From the NCBI RefSeq assembly GCF_016056275.1, contig NZ_JAECZA010000029.1, forward strand, positions 1-42,793: 42,793 nt of DNA. The letters are read 5' to 3'. The DNA is from Dendronalium phyllosphericum CENA369 (GTDB lineage: Bacteria; Cyanobacteriota; Cyanobacteriia; Cyanobacteriales; Nostocaceae). Positions 8,695 through 15,841 of this stretch are shown here, piece after piece. How positions within the stretch are numbered: the stretch's first letter is position 1; each line of letters begins with the position of its first letter. The notes under the pieces were generated by a model that did no database searches, was not told the DNA's origin, and saw only the letters and a list, made by a program, of their open reading frames with translations. Position numbers and translations under genes: made by a program.

Positions 8695-9915
8695 TCAAAC
8701 GTAACGGAAATAGCTTCCTTGAAGACTTAGACCTGTAACTCCTTGTAAAACTGCAATTAGCACGTCTGTGTCTTGGTCAACATATATCCCTGTCCCTTGT
8801 GGTAAACCAACAGGAGCAGAACCTAAGACAAACTGATTCTGTATTCCTGAAGAATCAAAACTAGCAAGTTGAATAATATCTTGACTAGGGTTAAAGTCTG
8901 TTATGAGTGAGTATTGGCTGAATGGACTGCCATCATATATACCACCATACTCATACCCTAGAATAAATTGGTCTGCTCCTGCGCCACCTATCAAGGTGTC
9001 AACGGCATCTGCAAAAACTCCGTAACCGTAAGAGGGTTCATCGCCACTCAACACATCATTTCCAGCACCGCCATCTAGAAAATCACTTCCTTTGTTTCCT
9101 TGTAACGAATCGTCACCAGAGCCACCATATAAAGTGTCATCATCACCGTTAAGCGTAGACCCGCGATCGCCTATTAATGTGTCGTTACCTGTACCGCCGT
9201 CTAGAAAGTCATTACCGAAAGTGCCTGCAAGGTAGTCATCACCAGAGCCACCATATAAAGTGTCGTTGTTTGTAACAACTTGACTCCGGGGGCCGAGAGC
9301 TTCATAACCACCATACATAGTATCGTTCCCAGAGCCGCCGTAGAGGTAATCATTTCTTCCACCGCCCTCTAGAAAATCGTCTCCTGCACCACCATCTAGA
9401 GTGTCATCTCCAGTAGGAATTCTATCGGCATCTTGAAAAGGAGTACCAGAATCGCCGTATAAAGTGTCGTTTCCAGAGCCGCCTACTAAAAGGTCATTAC
9501 CATAACCATTTTTGAAGTACTCGTCCAAAAACTCACCAAAACCATCATCAACATAGTCTCCATATGCTTGACTAGGCTCAAAACCACCCCATAAAACATC
9601 ATTACCCGTACCGCCAATCAAAGTATCTTTGCCAGCACCGCCTTCTAAAAAATCATTACCAAAGCCACCTATTAAAGTATCTTTTCCCTCACGGTTAAAT
9701 TTGAGAACATCATCAGCATTGGTATTTCCTACCCCATCGTCTTGAAGACCAATTAAGCGATCGCCAATTAATGTATCATTTCCCGCACCACCATCAAGCC
9801 AATCGCTACCCTCATAACCGTAAAGGATGTCGTTTCCAGCTAAACCGCTGAGTGTATCATTATATATAGTTCCAGTTAAAGTATCGTTAAACAAAGTACC
9901 AGTGATAACTGACAT
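8695..9915 (-). CDS. RTX-type calcium-binding repeat protein 2
   Basis: 406 residues, collinear with its neighbour at 7191-8414 from MSVITGTLFNDTLTGT to SYFRYV. It has a similar set of GGxGxDxLx nonapeptides (GGFGNDFLEG, GGSGNDTLYG, GGAGDDFLEG, GGTGNDTLIG) and the same tail with QFILGYEYGG and LPQGTGIYVDQDTDVLI. The two differ mainly in spacer loops between repeat blocks, such as residues about 115-135, which are acidic and aromatic here. No signal peptide is visible, so export, if any, would be by a type I system through the C terminus. The ribosome site and leader are nearly identical to the paralogue. The tandem arrangement, with related flanks on both sides, indicates duplication of a gene-plus-flank unit. 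Function beyond calcium binding is not visible. Confidence 0.88.
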   Translation of the reverse strand: MSVITGTLFNDTLTGTIYNDTLSGLAGNDILYGYEGSDWLDGGAGNDTLIGDRLIGLQDDGVGNTNADDVLKFNREGKDTLIGGFGNDFLEGGAGKDTLIGGTGNDVLWGGFEPSQAYGDYVDDGFGEFLDEYFKNGYGNDLLVGGSGNDTLYGDSGTPFQDADRIPTGDDTLDGGAGDDFLEGGGRNDYLYGGSGNDTMYGGYEALGPRSQVVTNNDTLYGGSGDDYLAGTFGNDFLDGGTGNDTLIGDRGSTLNGDDDTLYGGSGDDSLQGNKGSDFLDGGAGNDVLSGDEPSYGYGVFADAVDTLIGGAGADQFILGYEYGGIYDGSPFSQYSLITDFNPSQDIIQLASFDSSGIQNQFVLGSAPVGLPQGTGIYVDQDTDVLIAVLQGVTGLSLQGSYFRYV

Positions 9916-9984
9916 AACCGTTAACTCCCTTTGATGTATTTTTTGTATTAAAAATTACGTTTTTATTAAGTGTTTTTATTTAAT

Positions 9985-10177
9985 AGAAATACATCTATCT
10001 CAAGGATGATTTAGAAATGTTGGATTGGATTGCACTCACTGCAAATTTCTGCACAGAATACTCGTTTTCAAAATAATTCTCTAATAATTCGTGCGGTTAA
10101 TTATCGCTGCTGTTCAAGGACATGCATAAGTAAATTGCAGAAATTGCCTAGAAAACACTTTTGGAAACTGTTATATA
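9985..10177. repeat. intergenic repeat copy C upstream of RTX gene 2
   Basis: Third copy of the RTX-flanking sequence: ATCTATCTCAAGGATGATTT, CTGCACAGAATACTCGTTTT, AATAATTCGTGCGGTT, CATAAGTAAATTGCAGAAAT. It lies in the 320-bp gap between RTX gene 2 and the kinase gene and ends where copies A and B have GAGCTAAC. Confidence 0.75.
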
Positions 10178-10236
10178 AACGCCAGCCATAACAAATACTT
10201 TTCGTTGGCAGCTTGTCGCGTAATATTAAACCGTGG

Positions 10237-11616
10237 CTACATTTGGTGAGGAATCTTGACAGTAAATGTTGTTCCAACTCCTACTTGACTTTTGACAGTA
10301 ATTTCTCCTTGGTGTCGTTCTACACACTTCTTGACCACTGATAATCCCAGTCCTGTACCAACTATGTTGTCAACATTTTGACATCGATAGAAAGGCTCGT
10401 AAATTTTTTGCTGTTCTGCTAAGGGAATGCCTATGCCTTCATCTATAACTTGAAAAACTATCGCTTTTGATTCGGAGTTTAAAACTAAGTATATTTTTTT
10501 GTCAGCCGATGAATATTTAATCGCATTTAAAAGCAAATTACTGAGGATGGAATACAATAGTTTTTCGTCGAGATAGGCACGAAAACACTCACTATAATTC
10601 TTAAACTCTATCAGATGTGGTGTTGTATCGAAAAGCCGTAAATCTTCTACTAAATTTAAACAAAAACTTTCTACGTTGATTAATTGAGATTTGTAATCTA
10701 GTTTACCAGCTTCCGCTCTAGTTAAAGTTAAGATATCTGTTAATAAATGATTCATTAATTTGGCTGAAGATTGGATACGGTAGAGATTTTTTAATTGTTT
10801 TTCATCCACCAACTCTTCAAGAATCTCTTTTAATAATTGAGAAGAAAGTAAAATTACACTCAAAGGTGTCCGAAATTCATGAGAAATCATAGAAAACAAT
10901 TGGATTTTGAGTTCTCCTAACTTTATTTCTTGAGCCAGAGAAGATTCTAAAGATTCAATGCGATCGCGTTTGATCCATTGACGCTCAAGTATGACACATA
11001 AACTAAAAATTACGACAATAATTAAAACTGTTCCTAGTATTTCTATGAATATTCTTAAGTTAATACTATACTCAGATTGCTGAAGAGAAGTTTGGAGATA
11101 ACTTTGTTCTTCTGCTGTAATAGCTGCTATGATTGGTAGAATTTTTTCTCGGATACTAATGCTGCGATCGGTAATATTGTTTTGTGTTGGCAATGCTGTT
11201 CTATCTTTTTGATAGAGTTCTATGGACTGTTGCAAAAGAGCTAATCTTTGACTGACTAATGCATTCAACTGGATAAATCGCTGTTGCTGACTCAAACTAG
11301 AATATATTTGCTCTTTTAAAAGCTTAATTTCAGACCGCATATTTGCTACTTCATCTTGATAACGCTTGAAATCTTGTGTATTTCCCAAAAATATATACCC
11401 TCGGCGCGCTGATTCTGCACCTGTCATTGCCGCAGAAAAATTTGTCAAAGTATTGAGAGTTTGATATGTATGGTGTACTCTATTAGCGCTTTGTTTAATT
11501 TCAGTTGTATTGTTAAATGAAGCGAAAGTGACTAATCCGATAAGTAACAGGGTTAAACCAAACCCTCCTGCAATCCATTTACCTTGAAAAGACCATTTTA
11601 TCAATTGCCGAGTCAT
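10237..11616 (-). CDS. CHASE3 membrane sensor histidine kinase
   Basis: 459 residues. TM1 is at about residues 13-33, then an all-helical extracytoplasmic CHASE3-type sensor (34-185) with the family hallmark AAMTGAESARRGYIFLGN, and TM2 at about 189-210. HisKA follows with His246 in MISHEFRTPLSVILL, and HATPase with YSILSNLLLNAIKYSSADK (N-box), VIDEGIGIP (G1) and VGTGLGLSVVKKC (G2). No HAMP or receiver domain is present. It is divergent from the OmpR-type regulator gene at 11756, 139 bp apart, so the two probably form one two-component pair sharing a promoter region. CHASE3 ligands are generally unknown. It directly neighbours the RTX pair on the same strand, but the 320-bp repeat-bearing gap argues against one transcript. 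Start chosen at the first ATG, which gives a short cytoplasmic lead before TM1. Confidence 0.92.
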   Translation of the reverse strand: MTRQLIKWSFQGKWIAGGFGLTLLLIGLVTFASFNNTTEIKQSANRVHHTYQTLNTLTNFSAAMTGAESARRGYIFLGNTQDFKRYQDEVANMRSEIKLLKEQIYSSLSQQQRFIQLNALVSQRLALLQQSIELYQKDRTALPTQNNITDRSISIREKILPIIAAITAEEQSYLQTSLQQSEYSINLRIFIEILGTVLIIVVIFSLCVILERQWIKRDRIESLESSLAQEIKLGELKIQLFSMISHEFRTPLSVILLSSQLLKEILEELVDEKQLKNLYRIQSSAKLMNHLLTDILTLTRAEAGKLDYKSQLINVESFCLNLVEDLRLFDTTPHLIEFKNYSECFRAYLDEKLLYSILSNLLLNAIKYSSADKKIYLVLNSESKAIVFQVIDEGIGIPLAEQQKIYEPFYRCQNVDNIVGTGLGLSVVKKCVERHQGEITVKSQVGVGTTFTVKIPHQM

Positions 11617-11717
11617 AAATTAGGGCGAACAAAAGCTTGTTTTATGCTTGTTTATTCTATTAAAAGTAAAGCAATGACACTACAGTAGAATAGCTGGCAT
11701 GATAAAGTGAAGTTGAT

Positions 11718-11743
11718 GTTTACCTACTTGCTTCTTGGTAAAC
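11718..11743. promoter_or_regulatory. inverted repeat in response-regulator leader
   Basis: GTTTACC and GGTAAAC form a 7-bp dyad with a 12-nt spacer, just before the AAGGAAT ribosome site and the ATG at 11756. It could be an operator in the divergent promoter or a leader hairpin affecting translation. Confidence 0.4.
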
Positions 11744-11755
11744 AAGGAATAAATC

Positions 11756-12448
11756 ATGAGAATTCTTGTAGTTGAAGATGATACTCAACTAGCGGAGGTG
11801 TTGACAGAAGCTTTAAGCAGACGACAGTATGTAGTAGATGTTGCCAAAGATGGAGAAATGGCTTGGAACTCAGCAGAGTCAATGAAGTATGACTTAGTAG
11901 TACTAGATGTGACGCTACCAAAACTAGATGGTATAAAGTTTTGTCAACGTTTACGTACTAGTAGCACAAACAATCCAGCGCATCGCAACTCTGGCGCACC
12001 AGTACTAATGTTAACAGCCCGCGATACTGTAGCTGATAAAATAGCTGGGTTAGATGCAGGAGCAGATGATTATGTTGCCAAACCATTTGACTTAGAAGAG
12101 TTAATGGCTCGTATACGTGCTTTACTCAGACGCGGTAGTTGTGCAAGCACAGTTAGTCTATCTTGGGAAAAACTGTATTTGAATCCTAGTACTTTTGAGG
12201 CGACTTATGACGGTTCCCCTTTGTCATTAACTCCTAAAGAATATGCAATTTTAGAATTGCTGGTTGCTAATGGCAGAAGGGTGTTGAGCCGTTCTAGCAT
12301 TATTGAGCAGGTTTGGTCAGTAGACGACTCTCCGGTAGAGGAAACCGTTCGATCTCACATTAGATGTCTTCGGCAAAAGCTGAGAACTTTAGGCGCGCCA
12401 GAAAATTTTATTGAGACGGTTCATGGACTGGGCTATCGTCTGCAATAA
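11756..12448 (+). CDS. OmpR/PhoB-family response regulator
   Basis: 230 residues. Receiver (1-125): acidic pair in LVVEDDTQLAE, phosphoacceptor Asp51 in YDLVVLDVTLPKLDG, switch Thr in MLTARD and Lys in DYVAKPFD. Winged-helix output (about 132-230) has SLTPKEYAILELLVANG, recognition-helix region VEETVRSHIRCLRQKLR and FIETVHGLGYRL. One oddity is an insertion of about a dozen residues before the fourth receiver strand (RTSSTNNPAHRNSGAPVLML), longer than in typical PhoB-like proteins. It is divergent from the CHASE3 kinase, its likely partner. A good ribosome site (AAGGA) lies 7 nt upstream. Three 9-mers with 11-nt period just after the gene resemble a binding site for this regulator class. Confidence 0.92.
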   Translation: MRILVVEDDTQLAEVLTEALSRRQYVVDVAKDGEMAWNSAESMKYDLVVLDVTLPKLDGIKFCQRLRTSSTNNPAHRNSGAPVLMLTARDTVADKIAGLDAGADDYVAKPFDLEELMARIRALLRRGSCASTVSLSWEKLYLNPSTFEATYDGSPLSLTPKEYAILELLVANGRRVLSRSSIIEQVWSVDDSPVEETVRSHIRCLRQKLRTLGAPENFIETVHGLGYRLQ

Positions 12449-12479
12449 GAATTTGAAAGAAAAATTGATTGGTGTTATG

Positions 12480-12510
12480 TCTACACAGATTCTACACAAA
12501 ATCTGCACAG
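12480..12510. promoter_or_regulatory. three 11-nt-period direct repeats, candidate regulator box
   Basis: TCTACACAG (12480), TCTACACAA (12491) and TCTGCACAG (12502) repeat with an exact 11-nt spacing, the geometry of PhoB/OmpR-family tandem sites. They lie 32 nt after the regulator stop and 250 nt before the next gene. The remainder of the 12449-12759 gap shows nothing else. Confidence 0.4.
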
Positions 12511-12759
12511 CGATCGCATATATGGGTTATATAATTTTCTTCTGACATTAGCAGGTAGAAAATATTAAGTAGAGTGTGTGATGCCATAATACTTTATATT
12601 GAAAGGCGATTAATGATTTTCAGGCATTACATACGCTCAAAAATCTGTAGATGATGCATTACCTTTTCACACTTCGTATCCTACAGAATTGAGTGTTTAT
12701 TTTATAACTACCTTCTAAGGCTTAAGATTTCAATCAATGAACCAGGAGGCAAATTGTGC

Positions 12760-13089
12760 ATGACATGGAAAGATTCATATTATGGTTGGTTGATTGAATT
12801 AATACCATCCTCTGAAGGCTATGCATTTAAGTGTTGGATACCAGATAAGCAAATAGGAATTAGTAATTATCATGTTTATCCAACTCTATGTCAGGCTATG
12901 AGGGCAGCTAGGAAAAGAGCAAAACTAGAGTCTGCAAGTTTAGCACTCATGCGTTTTTTAAATGAATCCTATAACAACTCTTATCTTAGTTCTCAAGAAC
13001 ATATAGCTTTGGCGATTTCTATTTCTGACTTTACTACTTCAGTTAGTAAACCTAAAATTCGACGCTTCTTAGACTTTGCAGATGAATAA
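12760..13089 (+). CDS. small cyanobacterial protein of unknown function
   Basis: 109 residues from ATG 12760. The frame is also open from TTG 12754, but AGGAGG at 12744-12749 is better spaced (10 nt) for the ATG. The N-terminal half (residues 1-55) alternates aromatic and hydrophobic residues (YYGWLIELIP, YAFKCWIPDK, ISNYHVYPTLCQA), suggesting a small beta-sheet fold like those of short cyanobacterial conserved proteins. A basic helix (AMRAARKRAKLES) follows. The C-terminal half is Ser-rich and probably less ordered. It overlaps the next gene by 8 nt, so the two are co-translated. Position downstream of the two-component regulator and of a candidate binding box suggests, but does not prove, control by it. 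I do not recognise a named family. Confidence 0.65.
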   Translation: MTWKDSYYGWLIELIPSSEGYAFKCWIPDKQIGISNYHVYPTLCQAMRAARKRAKLESASLALMRFLNESYNNSYLSSQEHIALAISISDFTTSVSKPKIRRFLDFADE

Positions 13090-13297
13090 TCAAATTCTTT
13101 GTTTTTACAAAAACACAACTAATCAACTCCAAATTGCTCGCAATGAGTGTTTTGAGCAAGTAGTATTTCCAGGGGAACAACTTTTATTTAAAGCTCGTCC
13201 TGATACTGAGCTAAAAATAGATACTGACACTAAAACAGGTGTAATTAAAACAAGTAAAATTCTGTGTCTCTATCTGAAAGTGTTAGGTGAAGACTAG
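13082..13297 (+). CDS. DUF1830-like small protein
   Basis: 71 residues from ATG 13082 (the frame is open from TTG 13076). The pattern CFYKNTTNQLQIARN, then FEQVVFPGEQLLFKARPDTE, then a late Cys in SKILCLYLKV matches the small cyanobacterial DUF1830 family as I remember it: a compact beta protein with two conserved cysteines and a VFPGxxLLF core. The function of the family is not established. Its start lies inside the end of the preceding gene, so both belong to one operon. No signal peptide or membrane segment. Confidence 0.7.
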   Translation: MNNQILCFYKNTTNQLQIARNECFEQVVFPGEQLLFKARPDTELKIDTDTKTGVIKTSKILCLYLKVLGED

Positions 13298-13428
13298 ATT
13301 AATTAATATATAAACACTTATATAGTGTGCTTGACGTTATACCTATTTCAACTCATGGATATGAAACTTTTTGCCAAAATTAAAACCGACGATCGCGGCA
13401 GTGGTAGATTTGAAAAAATATAGATAGA

Positions 13429-13456
13429 GCAAAGTGCTGAGTGCTGAGTAAAAACC
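13429..13456. repeat. 28-nt dispersed repeat, copy 1
   Basis: Starts GCAAAGTGCTGAGTGCTGAG and ends TAAAAACC. All 28 nt are identical to 33566-33593. It contains a tandem GTGCTGA heptamer. Lies in the gene-free gap 13298-13538. Confidence 0.8.
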
Positions 13457-13538
13457 ACTTGCTTGGCTCACCAAGTCTCCGTTTCTCCGCGTCCCCGCGT
13501 CACCCTCAATCATCCCCTTTATTCAGCAACGCCGATTT

Positions 13539-13827
13539 TTACAGTCCGTTACCAATCAAAATGAAGGATGCCTAATAGTAGGGATGGCTAAACTCACTCT
13601 TTTTATCGCTGCTTTGCCCTACTATTGATTCTCCTTTACCCAGTCCGGAAGAATCACCTGTCATTAAAGCAATTTGTGCTTTTTGCAAAGCTTCAGCTTT
13701 TGTGATATTTCCTGCTTTTAAGGCTGTGTCAAATGCATTCATTGAAACGTTGCGCTAACCAATTTTTGCTATTGCACAATGCTGCTAAAGGAATATATCT
13801 GAGTTTACCATCGGGTGCATAAATACC
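13539..13827 (-). pseudogene. CHAT-domain protein, C-terminal remnant
   Basis: Two reading frames preserve recognisable pieces of a CHAT (caspase-like) peptidase domain. The upstream block (13827 to about 13745) reads GIYAPDGKLRYIPLAALCNS and then KNWLAQRFN, the usual start of the domain core. After a frame change and loss of the middle, the second block (13742 to 13539) reads FDTALKAGNITKAEALQKAQ, IALMTGDSSG, then FSHPYY-stop-ASFILIGNGL. In intact homologues the stop position is Trp (HPYYWAxFxLIGN), so TGG has become TAG. The segment with the catalytic His and Cys is missing. CHAT proteins of cyanobacteria usually carry N-terminal TPR repeats; none are visible here. This is a dead gene fragment. 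Confidence 0.75.
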
Positions 13828-14017
13828 CCTCTTCTGTCAGTCTCCGAAAACATTTGCCATTTCTGAATTCTAGAGCTTTTGTACAGCAAGCGATCGCGCG
13901 ATTATTTTCTAATAACAAATTCAAGAGCAATTTTTTTCTAATAGTATAGGTTGTATTGATTGCCTCGTGAGACTTCTAGCAATCGCCCTCACGGAGAGTG
14001 ACAGAAGAGGGGTAATT
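13821..14017. repeat. 26-bp inverted repeat flanking about 145 bp
   Basis: The reverse complement of 13821-13846 matches 13992-14017 at 24 of 26 positions; the shared core is TGACAGAAGAGGGGTA. One arm overlaps the CHAT remnant. No transposase is present; the 145 bp inside are non-coding apart from chance ORFs. Confidence 0.65.
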
Positions 14018-14312
14018 GCTTTAGCTTCCGTTTGTTTGAGGTTATTTTCTATTGGTTTAATTAACCAATTATATAATTTATACCAGGAGGCAGAAAGCAG
14101 GAGGAAAAACACTACTATTCCTAACATCCACGCTTTCAAGATGTCCTAATCTTTAATTCGCTTCCTATAAATGCTTGAGGCAGTGCGTTGGACGGGTTCC
14201 CTGGCTTGATGCGACTGCCGTCACAGAGGTTTTCTCAGAGAGAGAATCTACTATGTCCTAAAATTAGGCGCATCTTTATAAAGAATTGGTATCAGAACTC
14301 ATTTACCTTGTT

Positions 14313-14541
14313 TGCTTTCTCATTTTGGTATTTTTAGTAAGCAAAAAGGCATATTGCTTTCTCATTTTGGTGTTTTCCGCAAACAAACAGGCAGATTGCT
14401 TTCTCAAACCCCAGTTTGCTTTCTCATTTCAGTAGATCGCGCACTCATTTTAGTGTTTTCCGCAAGCAAACAGGCAGATTACTTTCTCAAACCTCAGTTT
14501 GCTTTCTCATTTTGGTGTTTTCCGCAAGCAAACAGGCAGAT
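14313..14541. repeat. 42-nt/20-nt composite tandem repeat
   Basis: Long units beginning TGCTTTCTCATTTTGG and ending GCAAACAGGCAGAT occur at 14313-14354, 14355-14396, 14417-14479 (with a 21-nt insertion) and 14500-14541. Short 20-nt units (TGCTTTCTCAAACCCCAGTT and a near copy) sit at 14397-14416 and 14480-14499. A degraded unit follows at 14542. The only ORF across it (79 codons, TTG start) has no ribosome site and is set aside. Confidence 0.8.
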
Positions 14542-14648
14542 TACTTTCTAAATTTACCAGTTTACTGACTCATTTGAGTAATTCATGCACTCATAAAAAC
14601 TAGAGTTCTGAGTAAAAATACTAATCCCCAATCCCCAATCCCCAATCC

Positions 14649-15698
14649 CTAATCCCCAATCACAGGAATCACTGTAACTGTTTTCTCAGACTCATCTACC
14701 CTTATCCTCGCCAACCCAAACTGTTCAATTACTGCTGCATTTGTCGTCAAGTGCGTACTCACTTCAGCCACTCGATATTGACTTTGCTGTGATGCTAAAG
14801 CAGCTGGCAATAACAACTGATCTGCTAAATGTTCGTCCACTGGTGCGCCAGTTTGATGAAACTTCAATAGCTGTTCGCAGGCGATTTCTGCCACTTTTTC
14901 CGATGTCATCCGCAAACGTCCGAACCCACCAAACCCAGTCAAGCTATTTTGATACTCAGCAGTTAAAAAAATACCTGCTCCCGGTGCTACACCCTTTTCT
15001 CGCAAAGCCTGTACAGATGCTTTTAGTCCTGCTTCCCTCAATAAATTCTCAGCACGATTTGCCATACGTTGGGGAATATGCGCGGGAAGTTCTGTCGCCA
15101 CTGCCAGTCCCCGCACCTGCTGCAAATCTCCCCGTTTTAGCAAGTTGATGCCACCGAGTTTTATCCCACTGCTGACTTGCATCTTCACTTCTCCACCTCC
15201 TTGGGGATACCATCCCCAAGCACCTAATTTGACTTCTGCCTCTACCCCCATTCGCCGTAACATCGACAGATAAACTTGCTCAATGTACGTCATTGTCGGG
15301 CTAAAGCTGACATGAGTCCCACCCCGTAGCGTTACCTGAGAATCACCAGTTGCTAAGGCTAAAGGCAAAAGAATCGTCTGTAATACCAAAGCAATAGCAC
15401 CAGCAGAACCACCTTGTTGTGCTTCCCTGACATCAAAAGTATATATTCCTGCTTGTACAGCAGTACCGGGAATGAATTCCAGCAGCATCGAACCCAAAGC
15501 ATCTCCACGCAGTTGGGCATTACAAATTCTAGCCGCAGCGCGAACTGCTGTTAAATGTTGAGCTGCTAACCCTGGCTTTTTGCGTCCGGCGCGAATTCCG
15601 ACAATGCGTATGGGTTCGCCAGTGATGGCGGCTAGACTTAGAGAACTGCGGAGAACTTGTCCTCCTCCCTCCCCGTAAGAACCGTCAATGTCAATCAT
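14649..15698 (-). CDS. rtcA: RNA 3'-terminal phosphate cyclase
   Basis: 349 residues, full length. RtcA converts RNA 3'-phosphates to 2',3'-cyclic phosphates with ATP through a covalent His-AMP intermediate. Motifs: IDGSYGEGGGQVLRSSLSLA at the N terminus, IRAGRKKPGLAAQHLTAVRA, HVSFSPTMTYIEQVYL, GWYPQGGGEV, and the nucleotidylated histidine His316 in EVSTHLTTNAAVIEQF. The signature residues are all present, so the enzyme should be active. There is no RtcB ligase or RtcR regulator next to it, unlike in E. coli, so it works as a single gene. It starts at ATG 15698; its stop codon lies inside a run of ATCCCCA heptamers (14621-14660). The 143-bp upstream gap is AT-rich and may hold the promoter. 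Confidence 0.95.
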   Translation of the reverse strand: MIDIDGSYGEGGGQVLRSSLSLAAITGEPIRIVGIRAGRKKPGLAAQHLTAVRAAARICNAQLRGDALGSMLLEFIPGTAVQAGIYTFDVREAQQGGSAGAIALVLQTILLPLALATGDSQVTLRGGTHVSFSPTMTYIEQVYLSMLRRMGVEAEVKLGAWGWYPQGGGEVKMQVSSGIKLGGINLLKRGDLQQVRGLAVATELPAHIPQRMANRAENLLREAGLKASVQALREKGVAPGAGIFLTAEYQNSLTGFGGFGRLRMTSEKVAEIACEQLLKFHQTGAPVDEHLADQLLLPAALASQQSQYRVAEVSTHLTTNAAVIEQFGLARIRVDESEKTVTVIPVIGD

Positions 15699-15841
15699 GA
15701 GCGATGTTGCATGGTGGGGTCACTTGCGTATGAGGTTTCCCCATAGAACAAAGTGACGTTATTTTGGGTTTTCCCCACAACTTTTGAAATCTAAGCACAG
15801 ATTGTAGATATCGGCAATGGATTTTTTTATATTTTTAATTT

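Noticed and set aside
13921-14139. 72-codon minus-strand frame with an N-terminal hydrophobic helix (MLGIVVFFLLLSASWYKLYN)
   Set aside because: TTG start, no ribosome site, overlaps the inverted-repeat arm, and the C-terminal half has no protein-like pattern. It may be a decayed small membrane protein.
14160-14240. GC-richer block that looked like a possible tRNA
   Set aside because: No T-loop GTTCRAATC, no acceptor stem; it instead resembles on the opposite strand the dispersed repeat seen at 36485-36525.
14313-14541. Possible CRISPR array
   Set aside because: Units adjoin directly with no unique spacers and no cas genes are present.
14312-14551. 79-codon frame across the tandem repeat
   Set aside because: It is a by-product of the repeat, has a TTG start and no ribosome site, and changes character when the repeat phase shifts.
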